Assembly: GCA_964556885.1 (NCBI GenBank)
Contig: CAZKYP010000117.1
Coordinates: 1 to 10,425, forward strand
Source: CAZKYP01 sp964556885
GTDB lineage: Bacteria; Planctomycetota; Phycisphaerae; Sedimentisphaerales; Anaerobacaceae
Direction: 5' to 3'
Length of the DNA: 10,425 nucleotides
Positions 1-8,500 of this stretch are shown piece after piece (position 1 is the first letter of the stretch; each line of letters starts with the position of its first letter). A program made the translations under genes and the position numbers. The notes below the pieces were generated by a model, which was given only the letters and a program-made list of their open reading frames with translations, made no database searches and was not told where the DNA came from.

Positions 1-67
1 AGTAAACACCAATTCCCACCATGCTTACCAGATAAACAATCACAATTGTGTAATCCAGAATTGTCAT
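1..67 (-). CDS. Sodium:solute symporter (SSS family), N-terminal fragment
   Basis: The reading frame opens with ATG at 65-67 and runs off the left edge after 22 codons (MTILDYTIVIVYLVSMVGIG, then V-Y). A GGAG Shine-Dalgarno at 75-78 sits 7 bases before the ATG, which strongly favours this start. The short acidic/aromatic lead (L-D-Y) followed directly by a hydrophobic helix with a G-I-G-V-Y end is the usual opening of sodium:solute symporters of the SSS family, which move sugars, amino acids or other small solutes across the inner membrane with sodium. The start lies 62 bases after the stop of the SGNH hydrolase gene on the same strand, so the two could be co-transcribed. With only 22 residues the family call is tentative: another multi-pass membrane protein is possible. 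The substrate cannot be told. Confidence 0.55.
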   Translation of the reverse strand, partial: MTILDYTIVIVYLVSMVGIGVY

Positions 68-129
68 TTCTCATCTCCAATTCAATAACATTTTGAGCTT
101 CATGAGAAAAAATAGAATTTCTTTGCTTA

Positions 130-2103
130 TTAGTTTTGCTTGGTTAAAATTTGATCCAATTGCTTTTTTAGTAAATCTGCCTCGGGAAATCTGGGATTTA
201 CTTCATATAAAATATTCAAAATACTTTTTGCTTTACTGTATTGTGAATTCAATGCATATGCACCACTTAAATTATAAAGTAGTTGAGGATCGTTATTACT
301 CAAACTGTATGCTTTTTCAAGATAAGGAATTGCTTCCTTGACCTGATTATCCTGTAACAAGATTTGGCCTATCCATTTATTCGCAAACATCGTTTGGTCA
401 AGTTTTATGGATTTAAATAAAATCGGTAGGGCAGAATTCAGATGACCAGACTTAATCAGCCGGTCAGCTGCTCTCAGAAAAGGAGAATTATTAAGCGGCG
501 TCAAGTACATAAGAGCCCGATATTCTTTAAATGCTTTGTCATATTCATTATTTTTTTCATAATATTCTGCTAATTCAACATGCCCTTGTTCAAGGGTAAA
601 GCTGTTGTCTGTCCAAATTTCAAGTGCTAATTTCTCGACATCAGTATTCGGAGTAAAGACCGATAAAAAATTATTGATTCCTGACTTAGGTTTGAAAGGC
701 CACCCGCTTTTCAAAATACGAATCCGCATATCACCGTAAACACTATCAAGTTCTGTTAATCCCCATTCATTTCTAAAACCATCTGAACTCATTATTTTAC
801 GCTCATCCCAGTTCTCAGAAATTAAATGGTATCTTCTCATCGTCTCAAAAAAACAATCGGCCATGAGAAAGTAACCCTTAATATTCGGATGTAGATGCTC
901 AAGCATCAAATTTTCACCAACCAAATTATGCGGGGACGCATTCTCAAAGTAATGCTGCATCGGGACCAAAAACATGCCATATTCCTGGCAGACTTCCCTA
1001 ATGATATCATTAAATTCCTCTGAAGCCCGAAAACGGAGCGCATCTAAATCTTTAGCAAGGTAGTAGTCTGATTTTGCCTGTTCAAACAGATGCTGCTTTT
1101 CTAAACTCATCGCATTTTGAAAAATCTCGCTTGCTGGTGGAAATTTGTTGGTTTTTTTGGAAACAAAAGGAGCTTGATTCTTAATATTTGAGACCAAATC
1201 ACTAATCAACACAGGTACGTTTGCTCTTTTTGCTTTACCTAAAATTTCCCGAAGATTTTCTTTAAATTGATTTTTACTTAATTCGTAAATTGGACTCCCA
1301 AACGGTATGTTCTGATCGGAAACCATCCTTTCCATTAAAGTAGCATTTGAAACAATCTCAGAAGTATGGCTATTTACACTAGAAACTGTATGGCGCAATG
1401 CATTGATCATATTACGCAGGAGTCGAAAGGTCCTAAACCGATTTAACTTTAAATAGAATTTTACTATCCCACGGTTTTTCCCAAAAGATTCCGCTGAAGC
1501 CACACCTAAAGCTCCATAAAATTCATTATGACCAGCATAAATCAAAATTGCATCAGGATTGTTGCGTAAAACTTCATCAATAAAATCCAAGATTGTATAC
1601 GAATTAATAGCTGTAATAGCAGTATTTATTACCTCTATATATTTATCGGGAAAAACATCGGACAACCTTTGATTCAATATTCTTGAAAACATAATATTTT
1701 CGCCAAACGGGTAACCAGCTGCTGTTGATCCACCCAAAACAAATATTCTATACCCATTATCAGGTTTTTTCTTTAAAAATAAATCATTTCTCGGTGTTGG
1801 TGCTTCAGATTGCTGAGAAAAGTATCGACGTGCAACTAGCGGATTACACTTTTTGTATTTAGCATAATCATCGGTTGCGCTGACAAATAAATCTAGATTT
1901 CCTCCATATCCAAAAATGCGCAAGGCAATTTCGAAAAAGACAAAGAAAAATAGCGGAAGCAGCAATGTAAAAAATCTGAAAAACTTCTTTTTGGTGGACT
2001 CAAGTTCCTTAATCTCAGAACTTAATTTTTTTTTTACAGATTCAGGATTTACTGATTGAGTTTTAGAAATTTTTCCACTTGTTTTTTTTCGATTATTTTT
2101 CAT
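130..2103 (-). CDS. Membrane-anchored SGNH/GDSL hydrolase with C-terminal TPR repeats
   Basis: Predicted 657-residue protein. Residues 1-40 are Lys/Ser-rich and probably cytoplasmic, residues 41-64 form one strongly hydrophobic Phe/Leu-rich membrane helix, and the rest should face the periplasm. SGNH blocks are visible: GGST with the nucleophile Ser126, a block II N-T-A-I-T-A-I-N-S without the usual Gly, G-H-N-E with Asn193, and E-H-L-H-P-N with the catalytic His405. The usual Asp three residues before that His is Glu402. From about residue 506 to the end there are degenerate TPR helices (for example A-E-Y-Y-E-K-N-N-E-Y-D-K-A), a protein-contact scaffold. Members of the superfamily cleave or transfer ester-linked acyl groups; the substrate here is unknown. 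I chose ATG at 2101-2103. The frame is open up to a TTG at 2155-2157 (675 residues), but that start has no Shine-Dalgarno, and a TATAAT box lies between the two. The chosen ATG also has only a weak ribosome site. The first codons contain A8 and A10 runs. Confidence 0.85.
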   Translation of the reverse strand: MKNNRKKTSGKISKTQSVNPESVKKKLSSEIKELESTKKKFFRFFTLLLPLFFFVFFEIALRIFGYGGNLDLFVSATDDYAKYKKCNPLVARRYFSQQSEAPTPRNDLFLKKKPDNGYRIFVLGGSTAAGYPFGENIMFSRILNQRLSDVFPDKYIEVINTAITAINSYTILDFIDEVLRNNPDAILIYAGHNEFYGALGVASAESFGKNRGIVKFYLKLNRFRTFRLLRNMINALRHTVSSVNSHTSEIVSNATLMERMVSDQNIPFGSPIYELSKNQFKENLREILGKAKRANVPVLISDLVSNIKNQAPFVSKKTNKFPPASEIFQNAMSLEKQHLFEQAKSDYYLAKDLDALRFRASEEFNDIIREVCQEYGMFLVPMQHYFENASPHNLVGENLMLEHLHPNIKGYFLMADCFFETMRRYHLISENWDERKIMSSDGFRNEWGLTELDSVYGDMRIRILKSGWPFKPKSGINNFLSVFTPNTDVEKLALEIWTDNSFTLEQGHVELAEYYEKNNEYDKAFKEYRALMYLTPLNNSPFLRAADRLIKSGHLNSALPILFKSIKLDQTMFANKWIGQILLQDNQVKEAIPYLEKAYSLSNNDPQLLYNLSGAYALNSQYSKAKSILNILYEVNPRFPEADLLKKQLDQILTKQN

Positions 2104-2133
2104 TGCTAAGAATTTTGACACAATAAAGTGTTT

Positions 2134-2139
2134 ATTATA
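2134..2139 (-). promoter_or_regulatory. Possible -10 box for the SGNH hydrolase gene
   Basis: On the minus strand this reads TATAAT, a perfect match to the bacterial sigma-70-type -10 hexamer, 30 bases before the ATG at 2101-2103. No good -35 hexamer stands 16-18 bases upstream. A second TATAAT on the same strand is at 2200-2205, also without a clear -35. The DNA is AT-rich, so chance matches are likely, and promoters in the FCB group often differ from the enterobacterial consensus. Its position inside the longer TTG-started frame is one reason for preferring the shorter start. Confidence 0.3.
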
Positions 2140-2157
2140 AAGTGTAAAAACGGACAA

Positions 2158-2377
2158 AGAAAAAATTCTTGATCATTTTATTGAGATTTATTGTGACCAA
2201 TTATACCGATTAAATACCCAAAAATATTGCTTATAATGGATAGAAAACCTAAGAAATTAATGTCAGCTGATAAGTAAAAATAAATCTTATATTACCAGAA
2301 CAGGAAATCCACTAACTGAGGATTTCCTGTTCCAAGGACTAGAAAACATCACTCTAAAGAGACTTACCAGAAAATAG
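2158..2377. other. Intergenic region between the surface operon and the hydrolase gene
   Basis: This AT-rich stretch of about 220 bases (274 if counted to the preferred ATG at 2103) has no plausible coding frame. It holds a strong hairpin at 2298-2332, a TATAAT-like box on the minus strand at 2200-2205 and a short palindrome TCAGCTGA at 2263-2270. It is the longest non-coding gap in the window and the most natural place for one transcript to end and another to begin. Confidence 0.6.
2298..2332 (-). terminator. Hairpin after the 691-residue cargo gene, probable terminator
   Basis: Arms GAACAGGAAATCC (2298-2310) and GGATTTCCTGTTC (2320-2332) pair perfectly over 13 bp around a 9-base loop. The hairpin begins 45 bases after the stop codon at 2378-2380. 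A textbook U-tract does not follow at once: on the minus strand the next bases are TGGTAATATAAGATTTATTTTTA, in which the T-rich part starts about 12 bases past the stem. It may therefore be a non-canonical terminator or an mRNA-stabilising 3' hairpin that ends the four-gene operon. The + strand side has no T-run at all. Confidence 0.5.
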
Positions 2378-4453
2378 CTATTTCATTAACAGCATCTTCA
2401 TTGTCTTGGTGTAATTATCAGTAGTCAGGCGGCAGAAATAGAATCCACTTGCCACGGCACGACCTTTACTATCAATACCATTCCAGTTTACAATGTGCTG
2501 ACCAGCACGAGTTTTGCCATTAATAAGAGTTGTCACCTTCTGTCCAAGAGCATTATAGATCTCCAATTTGACATCCATAGCGTTGGGCAATGAAAATTTA
2601 ATTGTGGTAACAGGATTAAATGGATTTGGATAATTTCTTTCTAAACGTGGCGTCTGGGTAACTTGAACCGGGCTTTCGTTTTCTATACCAACAATGCCAA
2701 GATCAAAATTCCATCTCGAGTAGAACAATGGATTAATTGACCCAAATTGAGAAAAAATAGTGATTTCTTCAGGATCAGGAATTCCCGGATTCTGAACGAC
2801 AATATTCTCAATATGGTTATTACCAAAACCGCCACGACCACCTTCGTTATCACCGCCATAAATACCAAACTTAAAGACCTGGCCGACAATATCACCACTG
2901 TCAGGACCCGAGTAAAACCAGGTTGTAGTGTAAACGGAGTCATCTGCTGTTACATCTCCTCCAGTCGCGCCGTCATCCCACATCTTTTTACCAGGAGCAT
3001 TTCTCAGTTCCGAACCCCAGGTTGTCCAGCCATCAGTCGCCAAACCATTCATGTATACTCCCCAGGTGGTAAAAATTGAATCTAACTGTGCTGGTCCAAC
3101 ATTAAGTGATCCCTGGATATCAATTAGAGTATCACCATCAAGTAAAATCTGATAATATGGTGGGCGAAGGTCTACTTCCCAGTAGACAGTCACATTTTTG
3201 GACAGTACAGAAACATTCTGGAATCGCGGCTGGCGATGATTATCCACATCACTGCTGACCGTATCATTAGCAACTACGGGTTGAGTTGGTAATGGAGAGG
3301 CAATGAGTAACTTTCTCTTCTCAGCCTTCGAGGCAGGGATTGGATTAGGATCAGAAAAATCATAAAAGAGTTCTCTGTATTCAACTCCATTAGAAATTAT
3401 ATAATAGTTATACTGTAATTCCTTACCAAGTTCTACATTTTTAGCTGTATCTTCAACCGAATAAATATTTCCGAAAGGTCCTTCCTTAATCAAAGTTGCC
3501 CTTTCAATTATGGCTGTACCATTGTCACCCCATTGGACAAACAAGGTGTCGTCGCCAGGGGTAAACCCATTCTCACTTATGGCTCTGGTAAGGTCAGCTC
3601 TAAATTGGACCATCACTGAATCTTCACCGGTCGCTCCTAAATAAGGAATATCATTCCACCACTTCCAATGTATGGTGGTATCTGCCTTGTTTGCCGGCAC
3701 ATTAAATGTTCTGTCAGAAATACTCTCCCATTCAATTACCGGAGTCAGAGTATTTTTGTTAACACTGACAAATTTATAAGGAATAGACTGGCCGACAGTA
3801 ATTGAATCATTTGGAATTCTTAATCGTCCGGAATAGAATTTAGTGACATCATATCCAAACTGCCCACTGGTGGTGGTTTCCATGGTAAGAGCCCCCAGTG
3901 TGCTATCACCATTCCAGGTTAAATCTCCCCAGGCTCCGGGCCAGGTTCCACCTTTTACCATCATGGTTTGAGTGGCAGGGTCAAAAGCTGAAAATGCCTG
4001 GACATTTACCCGGAAATAAACATCAAAAGAATCCGTTGGTACATAGGGTGGGTCAAAGGGATTTGCACTCCCAACAATTCTGAAATAATGCAGGGGAAGA
4101 ACAGTATCCGCCGTCCCGATAGTCAATTGAAGATCAGAACCTTCTTCCCATCCATTTCCAGTACCATCTCCAGTGGCATTGGCAAAGAACTTATACGCGG
4201 TAGAGCTATTCGTTGGAAATGCTAGGGTGACTTCCCAATAGTCGCCACCAATATTCACCATCTGTCCGCCGGTATCATTTCCCCAGGTAAGGGGAGCGGT
4301 ACCACCTCGGACCTGGACAACAGCATTTGGTCCAATAGTGTCGGGGACAGTCGCCGTGTTTACCCGAAACGTAACATTTACCGTTTGGGCAGACAGGAAA
4401 CTAACGGCCAGCAATATCAATAATGCTGACCATACTACAGTAGATTTCTTCAT
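2378..4453 (-). CDS. Secreted multi-module protein with T9SS type A sorting domain and starch-binding-like repeats
   Basis: This 691-residue protein has a Sec signal peptide (MKKS, hydrophobic core, L-S-A-Q near residue 23). Four related beta-sandwich modules follow. Each starts with an alternating strand: V-T-F-R-V-N near residue 25, V-Y-F-R-V-N near 142, V-Q-F-R-A-D near 280, and V-Y-W-E-V-D near 419. The first two continue with V-[RK]-G-G-T and a Trp-Gly, as in CBM20/E-set-type starch-binding folds. Near residue 490 is M-W-D-D-G...G-D-V-T-A-D-D-S-V-Y-T, a calcium-loop-like surface-anchor motif. Residues from about 607 to the end are a classic type A sorting tail: N-Y-P-N-P-F-N-P-V-T-T-I, then Y-N-A-L-G-Q-K-V, G-F-Y-F-C-R-L and a basic end. 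The T9SS would export it across the outer membrane. A GGAGGT site (4460-4465) 6 bases before the ATG fixes the start. It is last in the putative operon. Carbohydrate binding is an inference, and no catalytic domain is visible. Confidence 0.87.
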   Translation of the reverse strand: MKKSTVVWSALLILLAVSFLSAQTVNVTFRVNTATVPDTIGPNAVVQVRGGTAPLTWGNDTGGQMVNIGGDYWEVTLAFPTNSSTAYKFFANATGDGTGNGWEEGSDLQLTIGTADTVLPLHYFRIVGSANPFDPPYVPTDSFDVYFRVNVQAFSAFDPATQTMMVKGGTWPGAWGDLTWNGDSTLGALTMETTTSGQFGYDVTKFYSGRLRIPNDSITVGQSIPYKFVSVNKNTLTPVIEWESISDRTFNVPANKADTTIHWKWWNDIPYLGATGEDSVMVQFRADLTRAISENGFTPGDDTLFVQWGDNGTAIIERATLIKEGPFGNIYSVEDTAKNVELGKELQYNYYIISNGVEYRELFYDFSDPNPIPASKAEKRKLLIASPLPTQPVVANDTVSSDVDNHRQPRFQNVSVLSKNVTVYWEVDLRPPYYQILLDGDTLIDIQGSLNVGPAQLDSIFTTWGVYMNGLATDGWTTWGSELRNAPGKKMWDDGATGGDVTADDSVYTTTWFYSGPDSGDIVGQVFKFGIYGGDNEGGRGGFGNNHIENIVVQNPGIPDPEEITIFSQFGSINPLFYSRWNFDLGIVGIENESPVQVTQTPRLERNYPNPFNPVTTIKFSLPNAMDVKLEIYNALGQKVTTLINGKTRAGQHIVNWNGIDSKGRAVASGFYFCRLTTDNYTKTMKMLLMK

Positions 4454-4520
4454 TATACAACCTCCATTTTTTGATTGGTTTTCATTATTGTTTATTCATC
4501 TATTAATTTACAGATTCTAT

Positions 4521-5543
4521 TTAAAAAGTAATTCCAAAGCCCAGTGTATGTATTTCCTGTAATAGCCCGTAATCATTATAAGCGTAATCCACATTTATTT
4601 TTCCTAGACCCGGAACAAAATATTTAAAGCCTACACCCGCTGCTATTCCTTCTTCAGTATCTTGTCTAAACAAAGATTTATATCCTGCACGCATAAAAAA
4701 GATTTGATTCCAGTTAAGCTCACCACCTACATTTACTATTGTTGAATTATCACTTGGTATTACTGCATCGGTCGAAAGTAATAAAGCGGTCTCACCCAAT
4801 TTTATGACATCCATCGATGCACCGACCCGATAGAATAAAGGCAAGGGCCAGCTTTCTGTTTTAAGCTCAGAAGTGATGGTTGGATTGTTACCCAGGTTAT
4901 TGGGGTCCTGATCATATGGATGAAGTAAATCTTTTCCGTCCATTTTCATATCGGTGCCAAAATTAGAGATACTAACGCCAAGACGCATTCCATTAAACCT
5001 GGTGATATATAACAATCCAATATCAATAGCATAGCCGCTGGCCGATTCATTGTAAATTTTTTGCTGAATATACTTTACCGAACCTCCAATGGAAAATCGA
5101 TCGGTCAAATTTCTTGCATAGGTAAGAGCTGCATATAAGTCTTGAGCACTCCAGCGTTGTCCATTTCCTTCCGGATTTTGAACCGTGGTGACATCTTCCT
5201 CGCCATAATCCAAAATGGCAAGGTTAATTCCAAAAGCGTTAATCCCATCTAGGTTCAATACCACTGCACCCCAATTATAATTTGTCTCTACAAACCAGGA
5301 AGTATGAGTAAAGCTCAGCTGACTGCTTCCAATTCGGGACACAGCTCCTGGATTCCAGTAAAGGGAAGATGCATCTCTGGCCATTGAAACGTATGCCCCA
5401 CCCATGGCTGTAGCTGCGGTCCCGATATTAATTCCCAGAAAAGGTGCCGCAGATGTTCCTACCTTATCCTGACTAAATAGAAACATGGGAATACTCATAA
5501 AGAGAATAACAATAAGTGCTAAAGTTTTATAAGAATGACCCAT
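4521..5543 (-). CDS. PorV/PorQ-family outer-membrane protein (T9SS cargo-shuttle type)
   Basis: This 340-residue protein has a signal peptide (hydrophobic residues about 7-23, then F-S-Q-D) and the family's N-terminal signature at about residues 29-68: G-T-S-A-A-P-F-L-G-I, A-M-G-G-A-Y-V-S-M, and D-A-S-S-L-Y-W-N-P-G. The rest alternates in the manner of a FadL-like beta-barrel and ends in G-F-G-I-T-F, with the terminal aromatic typical of outer-membrane barrels. In studied T9SS organisms PorV binds the cargo sorting tail and passes cargo to the PorU sortase, and PorQ is a related surface partner. This one lies between two genes for sorting-tail proteins, which suggests a dedicated carrier, although paralogues in FCB genomes are common and this need not be the main PorV. 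Its stop is 67 bases before the next gene. I prefer ATG 5541-5543 to ATG 5547-5549 on Shine-Dalgarno spacing. Somewhat shorter than typical PorV. Confidence 0.88.
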   Translation of the reverse strand: MGHSYKTLALIVILFMSIPMFLFSQDKVGTSAAPFLGINIGTAATAMGGAYVSMARDASSLYWNPGAVSRIGSSQLSFTHTSWFVETNYNWGAVVLNLDGINAFGINLAILDYGEEDVTTVQNPEGNGQRWSAQDLYAALTYARNLTDRFSIGGSVKYIQQKIYNESASGYAIDIGLLYITRFNGMRLGVSISNFGTDMKMDGKDLLHPYDQDPNNLGNNPTITSELKTESWPLPLFYRVGASMDVIKLGETALLLSTDAVIPSDNSTIVNVGGELNWNQIFFMRAGYKSLFRQDTEEGIAAGVGFKYFVPGLGKINVDYAYNDYGLLQEIHTLGFGITF

Positions 5544-5549
5544 ATTCAT

Positions 5550-5555
5550 ACCTCA
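5550..5555 (-). promoter_or_regulatory. Shine-Dalgarno that decides the PorV-family start
   Basis: The minus strand reads TGAGGT here. Its GAGG core (5551-5554) is only 1 base from the upstream ATG (5547-5549) but 7 bases from the in-frame ATG at 5541-5543, the normal distance. The shorter protein, lacking Met-Asn, is therefore the likelier product. Confidence 0.55.
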
Positions 5556-5566
5556 GTATTTATCAA

Positions 5567-8500
5567 TTATTTTATAACTGCAAGTTTACCACGCTTCGTT
5601 CCGGATGGAGAATCAACCACATAAAAGTATACACCGTAAGCAATATCTAAATTTTCTTTTGTCTTTAAATTCCAGATAATCGTGCCATTAAATATCGGAT
5701 TATTATCTTCCAGTGTGACCACATGCTCTCCCCGGGCAGTGAAAATATATATTTTTGAATTTTGCGGCAAACCCGAGAAGTAAATCCGACGTTCACCGCG
5801 ACCACTTGTAACATTAGGTGGTAACGGTGGTTCGAACTCATGGGAAACGATATAGGGATTCGGATACACATTAATATTATCAATTTCTTCCTTTTCTAAA
5901 CCAGCATCAATTTCCGGTAATTCGGTTTTAAGATTAAATTTATCAAACCTATTAAATGGAAATTTAACCTTGAGAGACAGAACTTCTCCGCCCGTGTAAT
6001 TATAGGTATAGGTTGGATCACTCCGTTTTAACAATACTTCCCAACCAAATATAGTATAATTACCTTGAGGATCTTTTTCCAGGAAGAAAATAGGTTCTAA
6101 GGGATCCGGATATAAATTATGATTTCTATCATCATGAATAAATTCAACATTGTAATTATTTGAAGTATTAACAATTTCAAATTTTCGCGGCTCAGGATTT
6201 ACACCTACGCTCTGGAAATAAGCAGAGGTTGTATCCACAACCTGATCGGAAATTCTTATTTCATAATTTGCCGGAGTCAAAACCGGTTGCAATATCCCAA
6301 AGGGAGGACCAAAATTTACCGGCTCAAATACCAGTAAAAATGAATACAGTATGTTACTATTGTTCCAACCAGATGCAGTCGTATCCAATTCGCTTTTCCA
6401 TTTATTATTGAAATTTAAAGTGACACCATCAAATATATCTGTATCAAGGATAGGTTCAATCCAGGGACTTCCCTGCATGTATGGGCTAAAATAGACTGGA
6501 TTGTATTGATAAGAGATAATGTACATTTGTTTGGTGAGAGAGCCTGATGTTGTTCCCCTGATTCGGCCTCGAGTAACATCTACCTCATAATTGGAAGAGT
6601 CAACAATATTTCCGAAACCATCCCTTACCATGATACTTGATGGGTCAAGATTCGTTCGTTCGAGATCTACATAATTAGTATCCTGAGCGACAAATTCTTC
6701 AGTATATTCGAACAAATCTTTTACTCCATAATAAGTGGTAATCGCCTCCAGCTCTGCGGGATCAGTATAGTCAAAATTTGGTTCCCCGAGAGTTGGTTTA
6801 CCATCACCCTCACCCTCATCACCCGTATTTGCAATTCCATCTTTTCCCACATCATTAGCAAGCGTCCAGTTTCCATTATTATCAATGCCATCGTTTGAAG
6901 TGTCCCAAAAATAAACTTCATAATCGTGACCGGTCAAAGCAGTCGGATCAAGAATATCATAGGAAACATTACCAAATCCTTCACCAACTGAATGTTCAAG
7001 ATCGGCAGTTTTAGATGGACTGACATAACCNNNNNNNNNNNNNNNNNNNNNNNNNNNNNNNNNNNNNNNNNNNNNNNNNNNNNNNNNNNNNNNNNNNNNN
7101 NNNNNNNNNNNNNNNNNNNNNNNNNNNNNNCCTTGTAAGGTTTGATATAGATCATAGGGTGCATAAAACCAGCCGGAAATTCCATCTTTCAAATCAAATT
7201 GTTTTAAAGCTGAATAGGAGACAACAGTTCCCGCAGAATTCGTAACAACTCGAACATCATTAAAATTGGGATCCGTTGCACGATAAATCTTGTATCCTTC
7301 AAAATCAAACTCTCGCAAGACCGGATCGAAAGATTTTTCTGCTGCTCTATTCCAGTAAAGAGTAACTTGATTGTCACCGGCCACTGCTTTTAAAGTAGGT
7401 TTTTCAGGAGCGATAGGAAATCGATAATCCGCATTATATATATCACGCACTGTCTCAAGTTTTTTAATCAATTCGTCTACCGTAAATCCATAAATTAGGG
7501 CAAGGGAAAGTCTTTCAGTTTGACCCGGAGTTAATGGGAAGTATCCTGTACCATAGAGAAAATCTCCATCTTCACCTCGAGTGGGTTTGCCATTCACGAT
7601 AGAAGAAGGTACTTCAAAAAATCCCGGCCGAAGGCGTTCTCTCATATCGTCATCTTCAGCCAAAGGTATTTGATTTGCCGGTGCAAAATATTGAAAACTA
7701 GAAAGCCCAATTTGATCGGATTCGGATTTATCGAGTGCATCAAAATTTGGCTCTCCGGGTGTCGGGATGCCATCATTCTCCCCTTCATCCCCTGTGCCAG
7801 GTTTCCCATCCGCACCCACATCATCAATCAGATTACCATCTTCATCTCTAAGCTCTTCACCAGTAATGGGATTTCTACTCCAGTCACCATCATTATCCAA
7901 ACCATCATCTCTTCTTTCATCCAGCATTAAATCGCTTAATCCAATATTATTGATATAATCAACATGGTGAACCGGATTTAATAAATCGAAGAGTACCTGC
8001 CCGGTAGAAGTTTTTCTTACCTGCCGATAATGTAAAAAATAGTTTTCATCAATTAATCCGTCCAGGTCATTATCCTTGCCATCCAAAGCATTCGGATTAA
8101 TTTCCTCCACCCCTTGGACTAAAACTCTATTACCTTCAACAACACGGGTTACACCAGAGACAATCCTAAAAGTATCACCCAGGGAAACTACCGTTGTTTC
8201 AGGTGTTGTGAGGGTATGAACAGTGCGTACATATTTAACAATTTCTTTTCCAAATGGATTAAAGCCTTGAACTTTCTCAATCGTAACGAACTTATTACGA
8301 AAACCCGGATTTGGACTCGGATTGGTGGTAAACGTTTCTTCGACAAAATCATTCTCAGTAAACAGGGGTGCAGTAGGTGTCAATCCGGGAGAGTCGGCGT
8401 CATTATCATTATCAATACCATCGAAAGGATTACCCGGGCTTTCTAAAAATGCATAACCGACAATACCGACAGCACCTTGCCAAAATGGATTTCTGGAATT

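Noticed and set aside
93..341. Plus-strand open frame of 82 codons at the left side
   Set aside because: It is antisense to the 3' end of the hydrolase gene, whose TPR helices are clearly coding, and its product has no recognisable pattern.
2155..2157. TTG start for the SGNH hydrolase (675 residues)
   Set aside because: No Shine-Dalgarno precedes it and a TATAAT box lies downstream. The ATG at 2101-2103 gives a simpler Lys-rich N-terminus, although its own ribosome site is weak, so the longer form is not fully excluded.
2263..2270. Palindrome TCAGCTGA as an operator
   Set aside because: Eight bases is too short to stand out, there is no second copy nearby, and it is not tied to a clear promoter.
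2747..3079. Plus-strand open frame of 110 codons
   Set aside because: It lies inside the 691-residue cargo gene, whose module motifs are continuous through this region. There is no ribosome site and no family resemblance.
7642..7958. Several overlapping open frames on both strands of about 60-86 codons
   Set aside because: They mirror the repetitive acidic cassette of the large cargo gene. Low-complexity Met/Ile/Ser-rich products are shadow translations.
6700..8450. D/N-rich periodicity as a possible CRISPR or DNA-level tandem repeat
   Set aside because: The repetition is at protein level, in frame and irregularly spaced. There are no uniform direct repeats with unique spacers.
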